A stretch of 64,000 bases of DNA from Acidobacteriota bacterium (GCA_020349885.1 CP070701.1:2084433-2148432), one strand, 5' to 3'; counted from the first letter of the stretch, positions 8,111 through 17,688 are shown. Translations and numbers: made by a program. The notes: generated from the letters alone by a model not told the origin.

Positions 8111-9127
8111 ATGGCACTTTGGAAAAGAGACCGCGACCCCCACGAGCTTCTCGCCAAGGGAAGGTACAAGGAGGCGGTGGAGGGATTCAAAAAGCTCCTC
8201 AAGAGGGATTCCGACAACGTCGGCCTGCGCATCAAGCTGGGCGACGCCCTGGTCGCTATCGGCTCCAAGGACGACGGCATCCGCTGTTACGAGAAAGCGG
8301 CGGGGCTGTATGCCGAAAGAGGGTTTCTGCTGAAGGCCGTCGCCCTTCAGAAGAAGATTCTGAAGCTGGATCCCACCCGCGAGGAGAGCCTCAAGCAGAT
8401 TGCCCAGATGGCCCAGGCGCCGCCGCCCCCGAAACTGGCGGCGCTCGAAGCCACGCGTCCTTCCGCGCCGCGGCCCAAGGTGAAGGCCGAGGTGCCTCCG
8501 AAAGCGGCGGCGCTCGAAGCCACGCGTCCTTCCATTCCCCAAGCCGAGGTCCAGGCCGCGGAGATTCCGACGCAGGAGATCGCCCGGGAGGAAATGGAGG
8601 CCGCCGCCGCGAAAGTGTCCGAAAGCGAGGGCCCGCCCCCACCTGTCGCGGAGCCGCGCGAGGAAGCGATCGCCCTCGGCGCGGCCGCGAAGCAGTCCTA
8701 CATCAAGGCGCGGGTTCCGCTGTTTTCGGACCTCCCCCCCGAGGAGTTCGGCGCGTTCGTGAAGGGACTCAAGCATCATGCCGAGTCGGCCGGCGCGGTC
8801 ATCGTCCGGGAGGGCGCTGTCGGAAATTCCATGTTCGTCATCAGCGAGGGCTCGGTGCAGGTGCGGACGCGCGACCAACACGGGGAGGACGTGGTTCTCA
8901 CGGACCTTGACGAGGGGGATTTCTTCGGCGAGGTCTCGCTCCTCAAGGGCGTGCGCCGCACCGCGACGATCGTCGCCCTCAAGGACGTCGAGCTTCTCGA
9001 GATGACCAAGAAGGACCTGGACCGCATCTCGAAAAAATACCCCTTCATTATGAAGACGGTCGAGAACTTCTACGCCGAGCGCGTACAGCACACCGTCGAA
9101 ACGCTCCAGCAGAAAGCGAAGCTCTGA
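8111..9127 (+). CDS. TPR and cyclic-nucleotide-binding-domain protein
   Basis: 338 residues from ATG 8111 (a GTG at 8078 would add 11 poorly conserved residues). The N-terminal 90 residues are TPR-like (KGRYKEAVEGFKKLLK, then a second helix pair). A Pro/Ala-rich linker contains two copies of a KAEVP/AALEATRPS segment. The C-terminus (about 200-330) is a CRP-like beta-roll: the phosphate-binding cassette reads FFGEVSLLKGVRRTATI, with the Glu and Arg that contact a cyclic nucleotide. There is no DNA-binding helix-turn-helix, so it is not a transcription factor. A signalling adaptor that binds cAMP or cGMP is likely. It lies between DUF151 and def on the same strand. Confidence 0.82.
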   Translation: MALWKRDRDPHELLAKGRYKEAVEGFKKLLKRDSDNVGLRIKLGDALVAIGSKDDGIRCYEKAAGLYAERGFLLKAVALQKKILKLDPTREESLKQIAQMAQAPPPPKLAALEATRPSAPRPKVKAEVPPKAAALEATRPSIPQAEVQAAEIPTQEIAREEMEAAAAKVSESEGPPPPVAEPREEAIALGAAAKQSYIKARVPLFSDLPPEEFGAFVKGLKHHAESAGAVIVREGAVGNSMFVISEGSVQVRTRDQHGEDVVLTDLDEGDFFGEVSLLKGVRRTATIVALKDVELLEMTKKDLDRISKKYPFIMKTVENFYAERVQHTVETLQQKAKL

Positions 9128-9131
9128 GCCC

Positions 9132-9680
9132 ATGGCCGCCCGCGACGTGGTTCTATACGGCGATCCCGTGCTCCGGCGAAGGGCCGACGCCGTGGCGGAA
9201 GTCGGTCCCGAGGTGGCACAGCTGCTGCAAGACATGGTCGAGACGATGCACCGCGAGCCGGGCGTGGGCCTCGCCGCGCCGCAGGTCGGCGTCTCGAAGC
9301 GCCTCATCGTCGTGGACGTCTCGGCGGGTGAGGACGCCAGGAAGATTTTGAAGCTCGTCAATCCGAAGATCCTTCTCGAGGGCGGCGAGCAGACGGGCGA
9401 GGAGGGCTGCCTGAGCTTTCCCGGCATTTTTCTCGACGTGACCCGCCCGCTCCGCGTGCGCATCGAGGCGCTCAACGAGCACGGGTGGCCCCTCTGCGTC
9501 GAGGGCGAGGGCTTCCTCGCGCGCGCCCTCCACCACGAGCTCGACCACGTCGAGGGCCGCCTCTTCATCGACCGCGTGAGCCTCCTCGTGCGCGAGCGCA
9601 CGAAGCGCAAGATCAAGCGCCGCCAGCGCGAGGGCGAGTGGAGCACGGAGTTTGCGGGCCGCCGCGCCGGGGCGCTGTAG
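9132..9680 (+). CDS. def: Peptide deformylase
   Basis: 182 residues with all three deformylase motifs: GVGLAAPQVGV (motif 1), EEGCLSFPG (motif 2, metal Cys) and HELDHVEG (motif 3, metal His pair with catalytic Glu). It removes the formyl group from nascent N-terminal Met using Fe2+ in the cytoplasm. Length is normal. The usual partner fmt does not follow; instead a terminator-like hairpin comes about 40 bases downstream. It starts 4 bases after the previous stop and so ends the DUF151 operon. Confidence 0.95.
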   Translation: MAARDVVLYGDPVLRRRADAVAEVGPEVAQLLQDMVETMHREPGVGLAAPQVGVSKRLIVVDVSAGEDARKILKLVNPKILLEGGEQTGEEGCLSFPGIFLDVTRPLRVRIEALNEHGWPLCVEGEGFLARALHHELDHVEGRLFIDRVSLLVRERTKRKIKRRQREGEWSTEFAGRRAGAL

Positions 9681-9719
9681 AGCGGCAGCGGATTTTTCAC
9701 TTTCTTTCCTTTACTGGTT

Positions 9720-9744
9720 GCCCCGACCGTGTCGGGGCTCGTTT
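9720..9744 (+). terminator. Hairpin terminator after def (CCCCGAC family)
   Basis: GCCCCGAC (9720-9727), a 3-base loop and GTCGGGGC (9731-9738) form a perfect 8-bp stem followed by TCGTTT. The poly-T run is weak. The stem shares the CCCCGAC/GTCGGGG core with hairpins at 22454, 25922 and 25953. Confidence 0.5.
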
Positions 9745-9832
9745 GAGCCTTAAAAAACCCTTTATCCGCACCACTTACAAGTGAAACCCTCATGGAAGAG
9801 TAAAGAGTGCCTCTTTCCGACGTGCTCTCTTT

Positions 9833-9982
9833 CTCGGGTTCTCGGGTTTTCTCGGGTTGTTGAAAAAAATTATCCTTTGTTTTCGCGGAGTTGTTGGGTT
9901 CGTTCGTAATTTCCCTTTAAGGGGCCCCGCCGGAGGCGGGTAAAACTTGCCGCATGTGCCTAATTTGCCGGAGTTGCCGGAT
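9833..9982. repeat. Small repeats, CCCGCC hairpin and TTGCCG nonamer array
   Basis: The 390-base gap between def and serS holds three octamers CTCGGGTT (9833, 9841, 9851), a perfect hairpin CCCGCC-GGA-GGCGGG (9926-9940, identical to 22197-22211), and four tandem 9-mers of the TTGCCGGAT type (9947-9982) in exact phase. The nonamer array read in reverse shares CGGCAAATTAGGCA with the array at 22508-22552. No coding potential is seen. Confidence 0.7.
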
Positions 9983-10032
9983 CGGGTCGATGCTTACCTG
10001 GTTGGAGGCTGACCACCTTTCTGCTTCCATGC

Positions 10033-10061
10033 GTGTCAAAAAATTTTCCTTCGCGTATAAT
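10033..10061 (+). promoter_or_regulatory. serS promoter; probable leaderless start
   Basis: TATAAT (10056-10061) with a weaker -35 GTGTCA (10033-10038) and a 17-base spacer. The serS ATG at 10070 lies 8 bases past the -10 box and has no Shine-Dalgarno sequence, so transcription should begin at or next to the start codon. Confidence 0.6.
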
Positions 10062-10069
10062 GGTTCGTT

Positions 10070-11353
10070 ATGCTCGACCGCCATTTCGTCCGGGAAAACC
10101 CGGACGTCGTCAAGAAAAAATTCGCAGAGCGCGGCCTCCCCCCGGCGAGCGTGGACGCCCACCTGGCGCTCGACGAGAAGCGCCGCCGGATGCTCCAGAA
10201 GGTGGAGGAGCTCAAGCACCTCAAGAACACCGTCTCCAGGGAGATCGGCGAGCTCAAGAAGAAGGGGGAGGACGCCGAGGAGAAGGTCGCGGAGATGCGC
10301 CGCGTGGGCGACGACATCGCCGGGATGGAGGAGGGCGTGGCGGCGGTGGACGGGGAGATGCTGAAGATCGAGCTCGCCATGCCCAACCTCCAGGACGATA
10401 GCGTTCCCGTCGGAACGACGAGCGAGAACAACGCCGAGATTCGCAAGTGGGGGGAGCCGCCGGAATTCTCGTTCGAGCCCCGGCCCCACTGGGAGGTCGG
10501 CGAGGGGCTGGGGATTCTGGATTTCGAGCGCGCGGCCAAGATCGCGGGGGCGCGCTTCGCCCTGCTGCGCGGAGCGGGGGCGCGGATGGAGCGCGCGCTC
10601 ATCGACTTCATGCTCGACATACACACGCGCGAGCACGGCTACGAGGAGGTTCTTCCGCCCTTCATGGTCAACCGCGAGAGCCTCATAGGCACGGGGCAGC
10701 TTCCGAAGTTTGAGCGTGACCTCTTCGGCGTGCACGATTCCGGCTACTACCTCGTCCCCACGGCCGAGGTGCCCGTGACGAACATCCACCGCGGCGAGAT
10801 CCTCGACGAGGCGGCGCTTCCCGTCAAGTACGCCGCCTACACGCCGTGCTTCCGAAGCGAGGCCGGCTCCTACGGCAAGGACACGCGCGGCTACATCCGC
10901 CAGCACCAGTTCAACAAGGTCGAGCTCGTGAAACTTGCGACGCCCGAGACCTCCTTCGACGAGCTCGAATCGCTCACCGAAAACGCCGAGGAGATCCTGA
11001 AGCGCCTTCGCCTGCACTACCGCATCGTCTCGCTCTGCTCGGGCGACCTGGGCTTCGCCTCGGCGAAGACCTACGACCTCGAGGTGTGGCTTCCCTCGGA
11101 GAAGGGCTACAAGGAGATTTCCTCCTGCTCCAATTTCACGGACTTCCAGGCGCGCCGCGCCGCCCTCCGCTACCGCCCAGGCGCGGGCAAGTCGAAGGCG
11201 CGCTTCGTGCACACCCTCAACGGCTCGGGCCTCGCCGTGGGCCGGACGCTCGTCGCCGTACTGGAGCAGTGCCAGAACGAGGACGGCACCGTCACGGTTC
11301 CCGGGGCGCTGCGCCCCTACATGGACGGGCTGGAGCGCGTCGAGCGGGCATGA
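10070..11353 (+). CDS. serS: Seryl-tRNA synthetase
   Basis: 427 residues, full length. The first 100 residues form the long antiparallel coiled coil that grips the tRNA-Ser variable arm (from [20 protein letters not shown]). The class II core follows: motif 2 is [20 protein letters not shown] and motif 3 is [17 protein letters not shown]. It charges tRNA-Ser, and also tRNA-Sec, the first step toward the selenocysteine used by the gene at 302. The stop overlaps the start of the next gene (ATGA). The start codon seems leaderless. Confidence 0.97.
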   Translation: MLDRHFVRENPDVVKKKFAERGLPPASVDAHLALDEKRRRMLQKVEELKHLKNTVSREIGELKKKGEDAEEKVAEMRRVGDDIAGMEEGVAAVDGEMLKIELAMPNLQDDSVPVGTTSENNAEIRKWGEPPEFSFEPRPHWEVGEGLGILDFERAAKIAGARFALLRGAGARMERALIDFMLDIHTREHGYEEVLPPFMVNRESLIGTGQLPKFERDLFGVHDSGYYLVPTAEVPVTNIHRGEILDEAALPVKYAAYTPCFRSEAGSYGKDTRGYIRQHQFNKVELVKLATPETSFDELESLTENAEEILKRLRLHYRIVSLCSGDLGFASAKTYDLEVWLPSEKGYKEISSCSNFTDFQARRAALRYRPGAGKSKARFVHTLNGSGLAVGRTLVAVLEQCQNEDGTVTVPGALRPYMDGLERVERA

Positions 11354-11799
11354 GAACGCGGATCCGCAATTTCTTTGAATTGAACGAGAACGTCAAATCG
11401 GGGGCGCAGCCGACGCCCGAGGACCTCGAAGACCTGTCCGGGCAGGGCTGCCGCGCCGTCTTGAACCTGCGCGCCCCGGGCGAGGAGGGCGAGCTTGCGG
11501 ACGAGCGGGAGCGGGTGGAGGCGCTCGGGATGCGCTACGACCGCGTCCCCGTCACGCAGCGGATCCTCACGCCCGAGAGCGTAGAGGCGTTCGGCAAGGC
11601 CGTGGCCGAAGGGGAAAAGCCCCTCTTCGTGCACTGCGGCGCGGGAAACCGGTGCAGCGCCATGTGGCTCCTGCACCGCGTGCTGAACGAGGGGGCGCCC
11701 CGGGAGCGGGCGCTCGAAGAGGCGCGCACCATGGGCCTCGACCCGAGCGTGGAGCGGCCCGTGCTGGCGCTGCTCGACGAGTTTGGAAAAAACAAATAG
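11350..11799 (+). CDS. DUF442-like phosphatase/sulfurtransferase-type protein
   Basis: 149 residues beginning in an ATGA overlap with the serS stop. The fold is that of dual-specificity-phosphatase-like proteins: [19 protein letters not shown] opens the domain, LNLR is the conserved strand, and [12 protein letters not shown] carries the nucleophile C96 and R101. The loop is C-x4-R, as in the DUF442/Blh family, rather than the C-x5-R of classical phosphatases. Activity may therefore be on phosphate or sulfur substrates. Coupling to serS is probably a matter of expression; no direct functional link is known. Confidence 0.75.
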   Translation: MRTRIRNFFELNENVKSGAQPTPEDLEDLSGQGCRAVLNLRAPGEEGELADERERVEALGMRYDRVPVTQRILTPESVEAFGKAVAEGEKPLFVHCGAGNRCSAMWLLHRVLNEGAPRERALEEARTMGLDPSVERPVLALLDEFGKNK

Positions 11800-11915
11800 G
11801 CCGCGTAAGCGTTTTCCCCATGTGGAGCGTAAGAGAAAGAAGCCCGTGGAATTAAGAACGGCAAAGGGTCGAATCGGCGCGCTCGCCGCGCTTGTGCCAT
11901 TGAGAATTCACCATA

Positions 11916-13427
11916 ATGCCTGACTCCACTGGCCGCCCCGCCCTCATCCCGCTCCTCCTCGTTCTCGCCGTCGTGCTTCTCGCGCTGCTCGTGAGCATGG
12001 AGAGGCTGATGCTTCGGGAGCAGCCGGCGACGGAGGAAGAGGCGGACGCGTCGGTCTCGCCGGAAACAGAAGAGTCTTTCGAGGCGCCGCCCGAGGCTCC
12101 GGCTGCGGAGGCGGAAGAGGAGGAAAAGATTTCGCGCGAGAACGCCGTGGTGCGGGCCGTCCGCCGCGCCGCGCCGGCGGTGGTCAACATCTCCACGGAG
12201 GAAATCGTCCGCACGCGCCCCCGCCATCCCTTCTTCTCGGACCCGTTCTCGAGGGAATTCTTCGACCGTTTTTTCAAAGCCCCCCGCGCCCGCAAGCGGC
12301 AGAACCTGGGCTCCGGCGTCATCGTTGACGCCGACGGCTACATCCTCACGAACGCCCACGTCGTGGCGCGCGCCGACAAGGTGCACGTGCTCGTCGCCTC
12401 GGGCGACGAGTTCGAGGCGCGCGTCATCGGCTCCGACGCCGATCTGGACCTGGCCGTGCTGAAAATCGACGCGCCGGGTGCACTTCCCACGATTCCGGTC
12501 GGCCGCTCGGACGACCTTCTCATCGGCGAGGACGTCATCGCCATCGGCAACCCCTTCGGGCTTTCGCACACCGTCACGCGCGGCGTCGTGAGCGCCCTCA
12601 ACCGCTCCGTGACCATCAAGGGCAACACCTACGAGAATTTCATCCAAACCGACGCGGCCATCAATCCCGGCAACTCCGGCGGGCCGCTCCTCAACGTCCA
12701 CGGCGACCTCATCGGCATCAACACGGCCATCCTGGGGGCCGCCGAGGGCATCGGCTTCGCCACGCCCATAGGCCCGGCCATGTCCGTCGTCGAGAGCCTG
12801 ATCGAGCTCGGCTACGTCGAGCCGCTGTGGCTCGGCATCACGGGCGTGCAGCCGCTTACCAACGAGCTGCGCGCGTACCTTGGCTACGAGGGTAAGGGGG
12901 GCGTCGTGGTCGCGGGCGTCTATCCCGACGGCCCCGCCGCCCGGGCCGGCGTCGAGCGCGGCGACGTCATCGTCAAGCTCGGGACGCGGGAAATTCATTC
13001 GAGAAAAGCTTTCATCCGGGGACTTCGGCGCGCCAGGGTGGGCGATTCGCTCACGTTCACGCTCCACCGCGGCGGAGAGATTCTTCGAAAGCGCGTGCAG
13101 GCGGCCGCGTTTCCGCCCGAGGCGGGCGAGCGCCTGGCGTGGGACAAGTTCGGCCTACGCGTCAAGGACAACTCCGCCCTTCTGGCCGACCGCCACCGCC
13201 TCGCTACGGAGAAGGGCGCCCTCGTCACCGAGGTCGCGCGCGGCGGCCCGGCCCGCGCGCTCGGTCTCGCGCCGGGCGATGCGATCCTGCAACTGAACAG
13301 CTTCGCCACGCCCGACACGGCGGCGTTCTATCGCGCCGTAGGACGCTCGCTCTGGCAGCGAAGCGTGATGCTCAACGTCGTCCGCGGGCGCTACGGCTAC
13401 TGGGTGCCGCTTGAAGCGGAATGGTGA
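11916..13427 (+). CDS. HtrA/DegP-type periplasmic serine protease with two PDZ domains
   Basis: 503 residues. A single N-terminal membrane anchor (residues 9-27) and an acidic Glu/Ala-rich linker precede the trypsin-like domain, with triad H148 (LTNAHVV), D178 (DADLDLAVLK) and S254 (NPGNSGGPLL). Two PDZ domains follow (about 300-390 and 405-500), the second divergent. It degrades or refolds misfolded envelope proteins. The anchored form is like DegS or HtrA of Gram-positives rather than secreted DegP. It lies 116 bases after the phosphatase and 38 before the TPR protein. A weak promoter-like TTGTGC lies just upstream of the ATG. Confidence 0.92.
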   Translation: MPDSTGRPALIPLLLVLAVVLLALLVSMERLMLREQPATEEEADASVSPETEESFEAPPEAPAAEAEEEEKISRENAVVRAVRRAAPAVVNISTEEIVRTRPRHPFFSDPFSREFFDRFFKAPRARKRQNLGSGVIVDADGYILTNAHVVARADKVHVLVASGDEFEARVIGSDADLDLAVLKIDAPGALPTIPVGRSDDLLIGEDVIAIGNPFGLSHTVTRGVVSALNRSVTIKGNTYENFIQTDAAINPGNSGGPLLNVHGDLIGINTAILGAAEGIGFATPIGPAMSVVESLIELGYVEPLWLGITGVQPLTNELRAYLGYEGKGGVVVAGVYPDGPAARAGVERGDVIVKLGTREIHSRKAFIRGLRRARVGDSLTFTLHRGGEILRKRVQAAAFPPEAGERLAWDKFGLRVKDNSALLADRHRLATEKGALVTEVARGGPARALGLAPGDAILQLNSFATPDTAAFYRAVGRSLWQRSVMLNVVRGRYGYWVPLEAEW

Positions 13428-13464
13428 TTTCGGGTAATATGGCATGAAACACACGGAGGCTGAC

Positions 13465-14502
13465 ATGAAAACCACTTCTTTGGTAATTTCAGCGGTTGCG
13501 CTGATGTTAGGTCTTTTCGCTTACCCCAATTACGCATGGGCGCAGGAGGAAGCGCAGGAGGAGGAAGCACCGGCGGCGGTGCAGGAGGAGGTGCCGGAGG
13601 GGGCGCGAAAGGCATGGGCGCAGGAGGCGGTGCGGAAGGCCGTGCAGGAAGCGGAGGCACAGAAGAAGGCGCAGGAGGTGACGCAGGAGGAGGCGCAGGA
13701 GGAAGCGCAGCAGGAGGAAGCACCGGCGGCGGTGCAGGAGGAGGTGCCGGAGGGGGCGCGAAAGGCATGGGCGCAGGAGGCGGTGCGAAAGGCGGTGCAG
13801 GAAGCGGAGGCACAGAAGAAAGCGCAGGAGGTGACGCAGGAGGAGGCGCAGCAGGAGGAGGCGCAGCAGGAGGAGGCGCCGGCGGCGGTGCAGCAGGAGG
13901 TGACGCGGAAGGAGGCGCCGGCGGCGGTGCAGCAGGAGGTGACGCGGAAGGCGAGCACCGACGGCTGGAGTGACCTGTATCTAGCGGCGCGCATCTTGGA
14001 GGAAAAGAAGGACTGGCCGAGGGCCGTCGCGGCCTACAAGGCACTTGTGCAGAAGCGTCCGAACCTGGCCGATGCGTACGCGGGGCTGGGACGCTCCCAC
14101 ATGGGCTTGGGCGGCAGGGGTCATTGGGAGCCGGCGCTCGAGGCGTTCCAGCGCGCGCTCGAGCTCGACCCGGGCAACGTGGACATCCACCGCCTCCTGG
14201 CGGAGGTTCTGGGAAGTCTGGGGCGCTGGGATGAATCGATTCGCGCCTTCCGCAAGGCCGCGGTGCTCGCGCCGAGGTTTTCTCTCGTTCATCGCGGCCT
14301 CGGCTGGGCGTACTCAAGCTCGGGGCGGTTCGTGGAGGCGGCCGCCGCCTACGAGAAAGCGGTCGAATTGGATCCCGACGACACCATGGCGCGCTACGGC
14401 CTCGCCCGCGCCTACCTTGCCCTGAACGACGTTAAGAAGGCCTACGAGCAGTACGAGATTCTGAAAAAGCAGGCGCCCGACCTGGCCGCCACGCTTTTTT
14501 AG
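13465..14502 (+). CDS. Secreted TPR protein with Glu/Gln/Ala-rich tandem repeats
   Basis: 345 residues from ATG 13465 (GGAG upstream; an earlier in-frame ATG at 13444 lacks one). A signal peptide ends near the AWAQEE cleavage region. Residues about 25-165 are low complexity, made of a 51-residue unit (EEAPAAVQEEVPEGARK then AWAQEAVRKAVQEAE) repeated twice plus shorter EEAPAAVQQEVTRK pieces; these should be helical and highly charged. The C-terminal 170 residues are five TPR motifs (WPRAVAAYKALVQKRP, then WEPALEAFQRALELDPGN and others). Probably a periplasmic scaffold; no enzyme motif. It follows htrA closely and may be co-expressed. Confidence 0.8.
   Translation: MKTTSLVISAVALMLGLFAYPNYAWAQEEAQEEEAPAAVQEEVPEGARKAWAQEAVRKAVQEAEAQKKAQEVTQEEAQEEAQQEEAPAAVQEEVPEGARKAWAQEAVRKAVQEAEAQKKAQEVTQEEAQQEEAQQEEAPAAVQQEVTRKEAPAAVQQEVTRKASTDGWSDLYLAARILEEKKDWPRAVAAYKALVQKRPNLADAYAGLGRSHMGLGGRGHWEPALEAFQRALELDPGNVDIHRLLAEVLGSLGRWDESIRAFRKAAVLAPRFSLVHRGLGWAYSSSGRFVEAAAAYEKAVELDPDDTMARYGLARAYLALNDVKKAYEQYEILKKQAPDLAATLF
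13561..13866 (+). repeat. 153-bp coding tandem repeat, two copies
   Basis: Copy 1 starts at 13561 and copy 2 at 13714, in frame (51 codons each) and nearly identical until indels near the end of copy 2. Made mostly of GAGGCGCAG-like triplets, it leaves all frames on both strands open, which creates a long Pro-rich antisense frame (13397-14317) that is not a gene. Near identity of the copies implies recent expansion. Confidence 0.8.
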
Positions 14503-14509
14503 GCCGCCC

Positions 14510-16594
14510 CTACAGGAACGGCTCCATCGTTCCCATCATCCGCTGCGCCTCCGCGCGGCGCTTGCTTGCGGGGCGCGTGTCGAGCGCGAGGTAGCGGCGC
14601 AGGTGCTCCGAGGCTTCGGAAAATTTCCCGTCGGCGAACAAGCATCGACCCAGGGCGAAGTGTGCGTGGAGATGGTCCTCGTTGAGCTGAAGCGCCCCCC
14701 GGAGAAACTCCCCGGCCTCGTCGCAGCGCCCCCGGGCCACGCTTACCGTCCCGAGCGCCGCCAGGACGTCGGCCGAGAGCAAGACGTCGGGGACGGGCGC
14801 CTCGCTCAAGACGCGGGCCGCCTTTTGAAGAAATTCCGAGGACTCGTCGAACTTTTCCTCCTCCAGCGAAAGCACTCCCAGCGCGTAGAGCGCCTTCGGC
14901 TCGTCCGGGCGGAGGGACAGGGCGCCTTCAAAGTGCCGGCGCGCTTCGTCCCGCTCCCCCGCTTCGAGCGCTAGCTCTCCCGCGAGCAGGCGGGCCCCGG
15001 CGTGGCGCGGAACCCGCGCGAGCACGGCGCGCACCTCCTCCATGGCCTGCTCCATCCGCCCCAGTCCCGCGTGGCACTGGGCGCGGCCTAGATGCAAGGC
15101 GTCGTCGTAGGCGCGGCTCAGGGCGACGGCGCGGTCGAAATTTTTCAAGCCTTTTTCCCACTCCCCCGCCTCCAGGTGGGTCTCCGCAAGGACGCGCAGC
15201 GCGTCCACGCAGGAGGGATTCTTTTCAAGAAGCGCTTCCAGGCGCGCGATTCCCTCCCGTCTCCGGCCCACTCGGATCTCGTCCCGGGCGGCGGCGATTT
15301 CCGAAAAAATTTCCATGAGGGCTTCCAGCGGGGGAGGCGGCGGGCCGGCCTCCTCGCCGCCCGGAGGCTCGGGCGGGGCGGGCGTCGGAAATTCTTTTTC
15401 CATCCCTTCCAGCGCCTCCGCGAGCCGGGCGGCTTCCCGGGGTTTTTCCTCGAACACGTTCCGCACCTCCCGCGCGTCCTCGGGCAGGCGGTACAGCTCC
15501 TCCCCGACGGCGCGGATGTACTTCCACTCCGGCGTGCGGACGCCCCGGAACGCCGGCCAGTTGTAGAGGAAATAGCCCGCAAGCGATTCGAGGCGGCACG
15601 GGAGCTCTTCCTGGAATTTCCCCTCCACGCCGGGGAGGAACGACCGCCCGTCCGTCCCGGGGGCCGGAACGCCCAGGAAATCGCAGAGCGTGGGCAAAAG
15701 GTCTATCAGGCGAACCTGGGACTCGACGCGCCGCCCGCGCGGCAGGTCGGGATGGGAAAGGAGGAGGGGGACGCGGACCGTGGCGTCGTAGAGAAGAAGG
15801 CCGTGAGTATTTTCCCCGTGCTCGCCGAGCGACTCGCCGTGGTCCGCCGTGAGGACGACGAGGGCCTCGCGCATCAGCCCTTGGTGGCCGAAGATGGTGA
15901 AGATTTGCTGGAGGGTGTGGTCAACGTAGGCGACCTCGCCGTCGTAGGGGGAGGCGGAGTAAACTTCCGAGAACGGCTCGGGCGGCGCGTGTTCCTTGTG
16001 CGGGTCGAAGAGGTGCAGCCACGCGAAGAAGGGTTTCTTTTCGCTTTCATCGAGCATCCAGCGCAGCGCGGGCCTCGCGACGTCCTCGGCCCGCCGCTCG
16101 GCGAAATGATGGGGCGGGACTTTCACCATGCCCCCGTCGTCGTAGACGTCGAAGCCGCGGTCGAGCCCGAAGCGGCGGTCCAGCACGGACGCCCCGACGA
16201 ACGCCCCCGTCCGGTAGCCGTGGTTTCGTAAAATTTCCGCGAGCACGGGGGCGCCTTCCGCGAGCGGGAGAGAGCCGTTCGCGCGCACGCCGTGCCGCGC
16301 CGGGTAGAGGCCCGTCAGAAGCGAGGCGTGGGCGGGGAGCGTGACGGGAACCGGGGTGACGGCCTGGGCGCACAGGACGCCCGCGCGCGCCACTTCGGAG
16401 AACGCCGGCGTGCCGGCGGCCCCGTAACCGTAGGGCTCGAGGCGGTCGGCCCGGAGGGCGTCCACGGTGACGAGCAGGACGTTAGGGCGGCGCGTAATTT
16501 CCTCCGAACCCGGCCCGAAGAAGCCGCAGGACGTCGCACCCAGGCCAAGAAGGAACAAGGCTACGGAGCAAACAAAGCGAATGCGGTACCTCAT
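14510..16594 (-). CDS. Sulfatase-like lipoprotein with C-terminal TPRs
   Basis: 694 residues from ATG 16594. The signal ends in a lipobox (GLGATSC), so it should be a lipoprotein. Residues about 35-390 are an alkaline-phosphatase-superfamily sulfatase fold: VTVDALRADRLEPYGY supplies two metal Asp residues and TADHGESLGEHGENTHG the second metal site. The nucleophile site reads TLPAHASLLTG where true sulfatases have C/S-x-P-x-R, so the formylglycine Cys is replaced by Thr and the Arg by His. Residues about 440-690 contain five or six TPRs. Hydrolase or phospho-transferase action on an envelope substrate is possible. The longer frame to 16648 would overlap the neighbouring gene and lacks a signal sequence at its start. 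Confidence 0.85.
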   Translation of the reverse strand: MRYRIRFVCSVALFLLGLGATSCGFFGPGSEEITRRPNVLLVTVDALRADRLEPYGYGAAGTPAFSEVARAGVLCAQAVTPVPVTLPAHASLLTGLYPARHGVRANGSLPLAEGAPVLAEILRNHGYRTGAFVGASVLDRRFGLDRGFDVYDDGGMVKVPPHHFAERRAEDVARPALRWMLDESEKKPFFAWLHLFDPHKEHAPPEPFSEVYSASPYDGEVAYVDHTLQQIFTIFGHQGLMREALVVLTADHGESLGEHGENTHGLLLYDATVRVPLLLSHPDLPRGRRVESQVRLIDLLPTLCDFLGVPAPGTDGRSFLPGVEGKFQEELPCRLESLAGYFLYNWPAFRGVRTPEWKYIRAVGEELYRLPEDAREVRNVFEEKPREAARLAEALEGMEKEFPTPAPPEPPGGEEAGPPPPPLEALMEIFSEIAAARDEIRVGRRREGIARLEALLEKNPSCVDALRVLAETHLEAGEWEKGLKNFDRAVALSRAYDDALHLGRAQCHAGLGRMEQAMEEVRAVLARVPRHAGARLLAGELALEAGERDEARRHFEGALSLRPDEPKALYALGVLSLEEEKFDESSEFLQKAARVLSEAPVPDVLLSADVLAALGTVSVARGRCDEAGEFLRGALQLNEDHLHAHFALGRCLFADGKFSEASEHLRRYLALDTRPASKRRAEAQRMMGTMEPFL

Positions 16595-16622
16595 GCAAAA
16601 TTCCTCCAAAAGTAGGGGCGCT

Positions 16623-17318
16623 TCACGAGCCGCCCCTTTCTGGTGCATTCGTCTGTTGAATTCTTTCTGCCAATTCCTTCTTACGTCTCTCTTGCAGGAA
16701 GAGAAGGATGATCCCGGGCCCTAGTGCCCAGAGCATCACGAGGAGGCCGCCTGCGATGCCAACGGCCGTTAGCATGCCCACGAAGCACCCGGGTCGTCTG
16801 CTCACAATGATGTGTGAAGGCACGGCGATCAATAACTCCGCTAGACTTCCAACGAGAACAGTCGCCACCATGCCTCTCACTGCCGAAAGCCGCTCTGCCT
16901 GTCTGTAGCGGACGAAGAAGAAAACGCACCAGCCAACCCAATTTACCCCAACGAGTGTCCAAAAAATCCAGATTAACCACTCTTCATCGTCGACTTTGAA
17001 AAGCTCTGTAAGAGAACAAAACAACGCCGCCATGAGAATTGTCATCATGAGTGCTGCGATAACAACGGGCGCAAGCAGTCGGCGTCGCCCGATGGGGCGG
17101 CACAGATTGATCGTTCCCGCCCCGTACACGAATAGCGCCTGAGAAGCTACGGTCACGAGCAGTACAATAGTTGTCCAAACAGCGTTGTCGCCGAATGCTA
17201 TGAATAGCCACGACCATTCGGGCAGCAGTTCTTCGTAAGCCATGGCAAATAAGCCAGTGACAATGACGACGTACAATCCGAGAAAAATCCACCTCAGATG
17301 TCTTATGTTGATTTTCAT
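16623..17318 (-). CDS. Multi-pass membrane protein, family unknown
   Basis: 231 residues with six hydrophobic helices (for example IFLGLYVVIVTGLFAMAY near the N-terminus and GGLLVMLWALGPGIILLFL near the C-terminus). The tail is charged (QERRKKELAERIQ). No recognised motif. It is upstream of and on the same strand as the sulfatase gene, 28 bases apart, so may be co-transcribed. GC content and codon use are visibly lower than in its neighbours, which suggests recent acquisition or relaxed selection. Confidence 0.7.
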   Translation of the reverse strand: MKINIRHLRWIFLGLYVVIVTGLFAMAYEELLPEWSWLFIAFGDNAVWTTIVLLVTVASQALFVYGAGTINLCRPIGRRRLLAPVVIAALMMTILMAALFCSLTELFKVDDEEWLIWIFWTLVGVNWVGWCVFFFVRYRQAERLSAVRGMVATVLVGSLAELLIAVPSHIIVSRRPGCFVGMLTAVGIAGGLLVMLWALGPGIILLFLQERRKKELAERIQQTNAPERGGS

Positions 17319-17688
17319 CGGGCTTTAGTGCAGTTTAGCAAACTGAGGAGTCCTATCAAGCAGAAACCGAATCTTACCGAAGGGGGTATCGTCGCGCCAA
17401 AACAGAATCTAACCATGAGCGGTCTTCTTATCTTGTTTGTGGAGTCGTTGCGCCGTCTCCCTCAGCTGCCACAGATTTCCTGGTTTTCGCTCGATCGCTT
17501 CGGCTGACGCAAACGGATCGAGCCGCTTTCGCAGCGCTTCCAACTCCCGCCGTCACCAAAAACGCTATCATCCATCGCTTGCCTTAGCGGGTAAAGTCCA
17601 TGATTTCGATTATCCCTCGGCCCAAAGTATAGCACAGCCAAGCAGTCACTAGGGGTCAGTAAACCACAAGGGTCGCCCCTACGTTTTT
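17319..17688. other. Intergenic region with no supported gene
   Basis: Contains a short hairpin AGTTT-AGC-AAACT (about 17332-17344). Short open frames on both strands show no recognisable protein. No clear promoter. Confidence 0.5.

Noticed and set aside
13397-14317. 306-codon Pro/Ala-rich minus-strand protein, and the Gly-rich plus-strand frame at 13536-13973
   Set aside because: Both arise from the GAGGCGCAG-type coding repeat read in wrong frames; no start signals.
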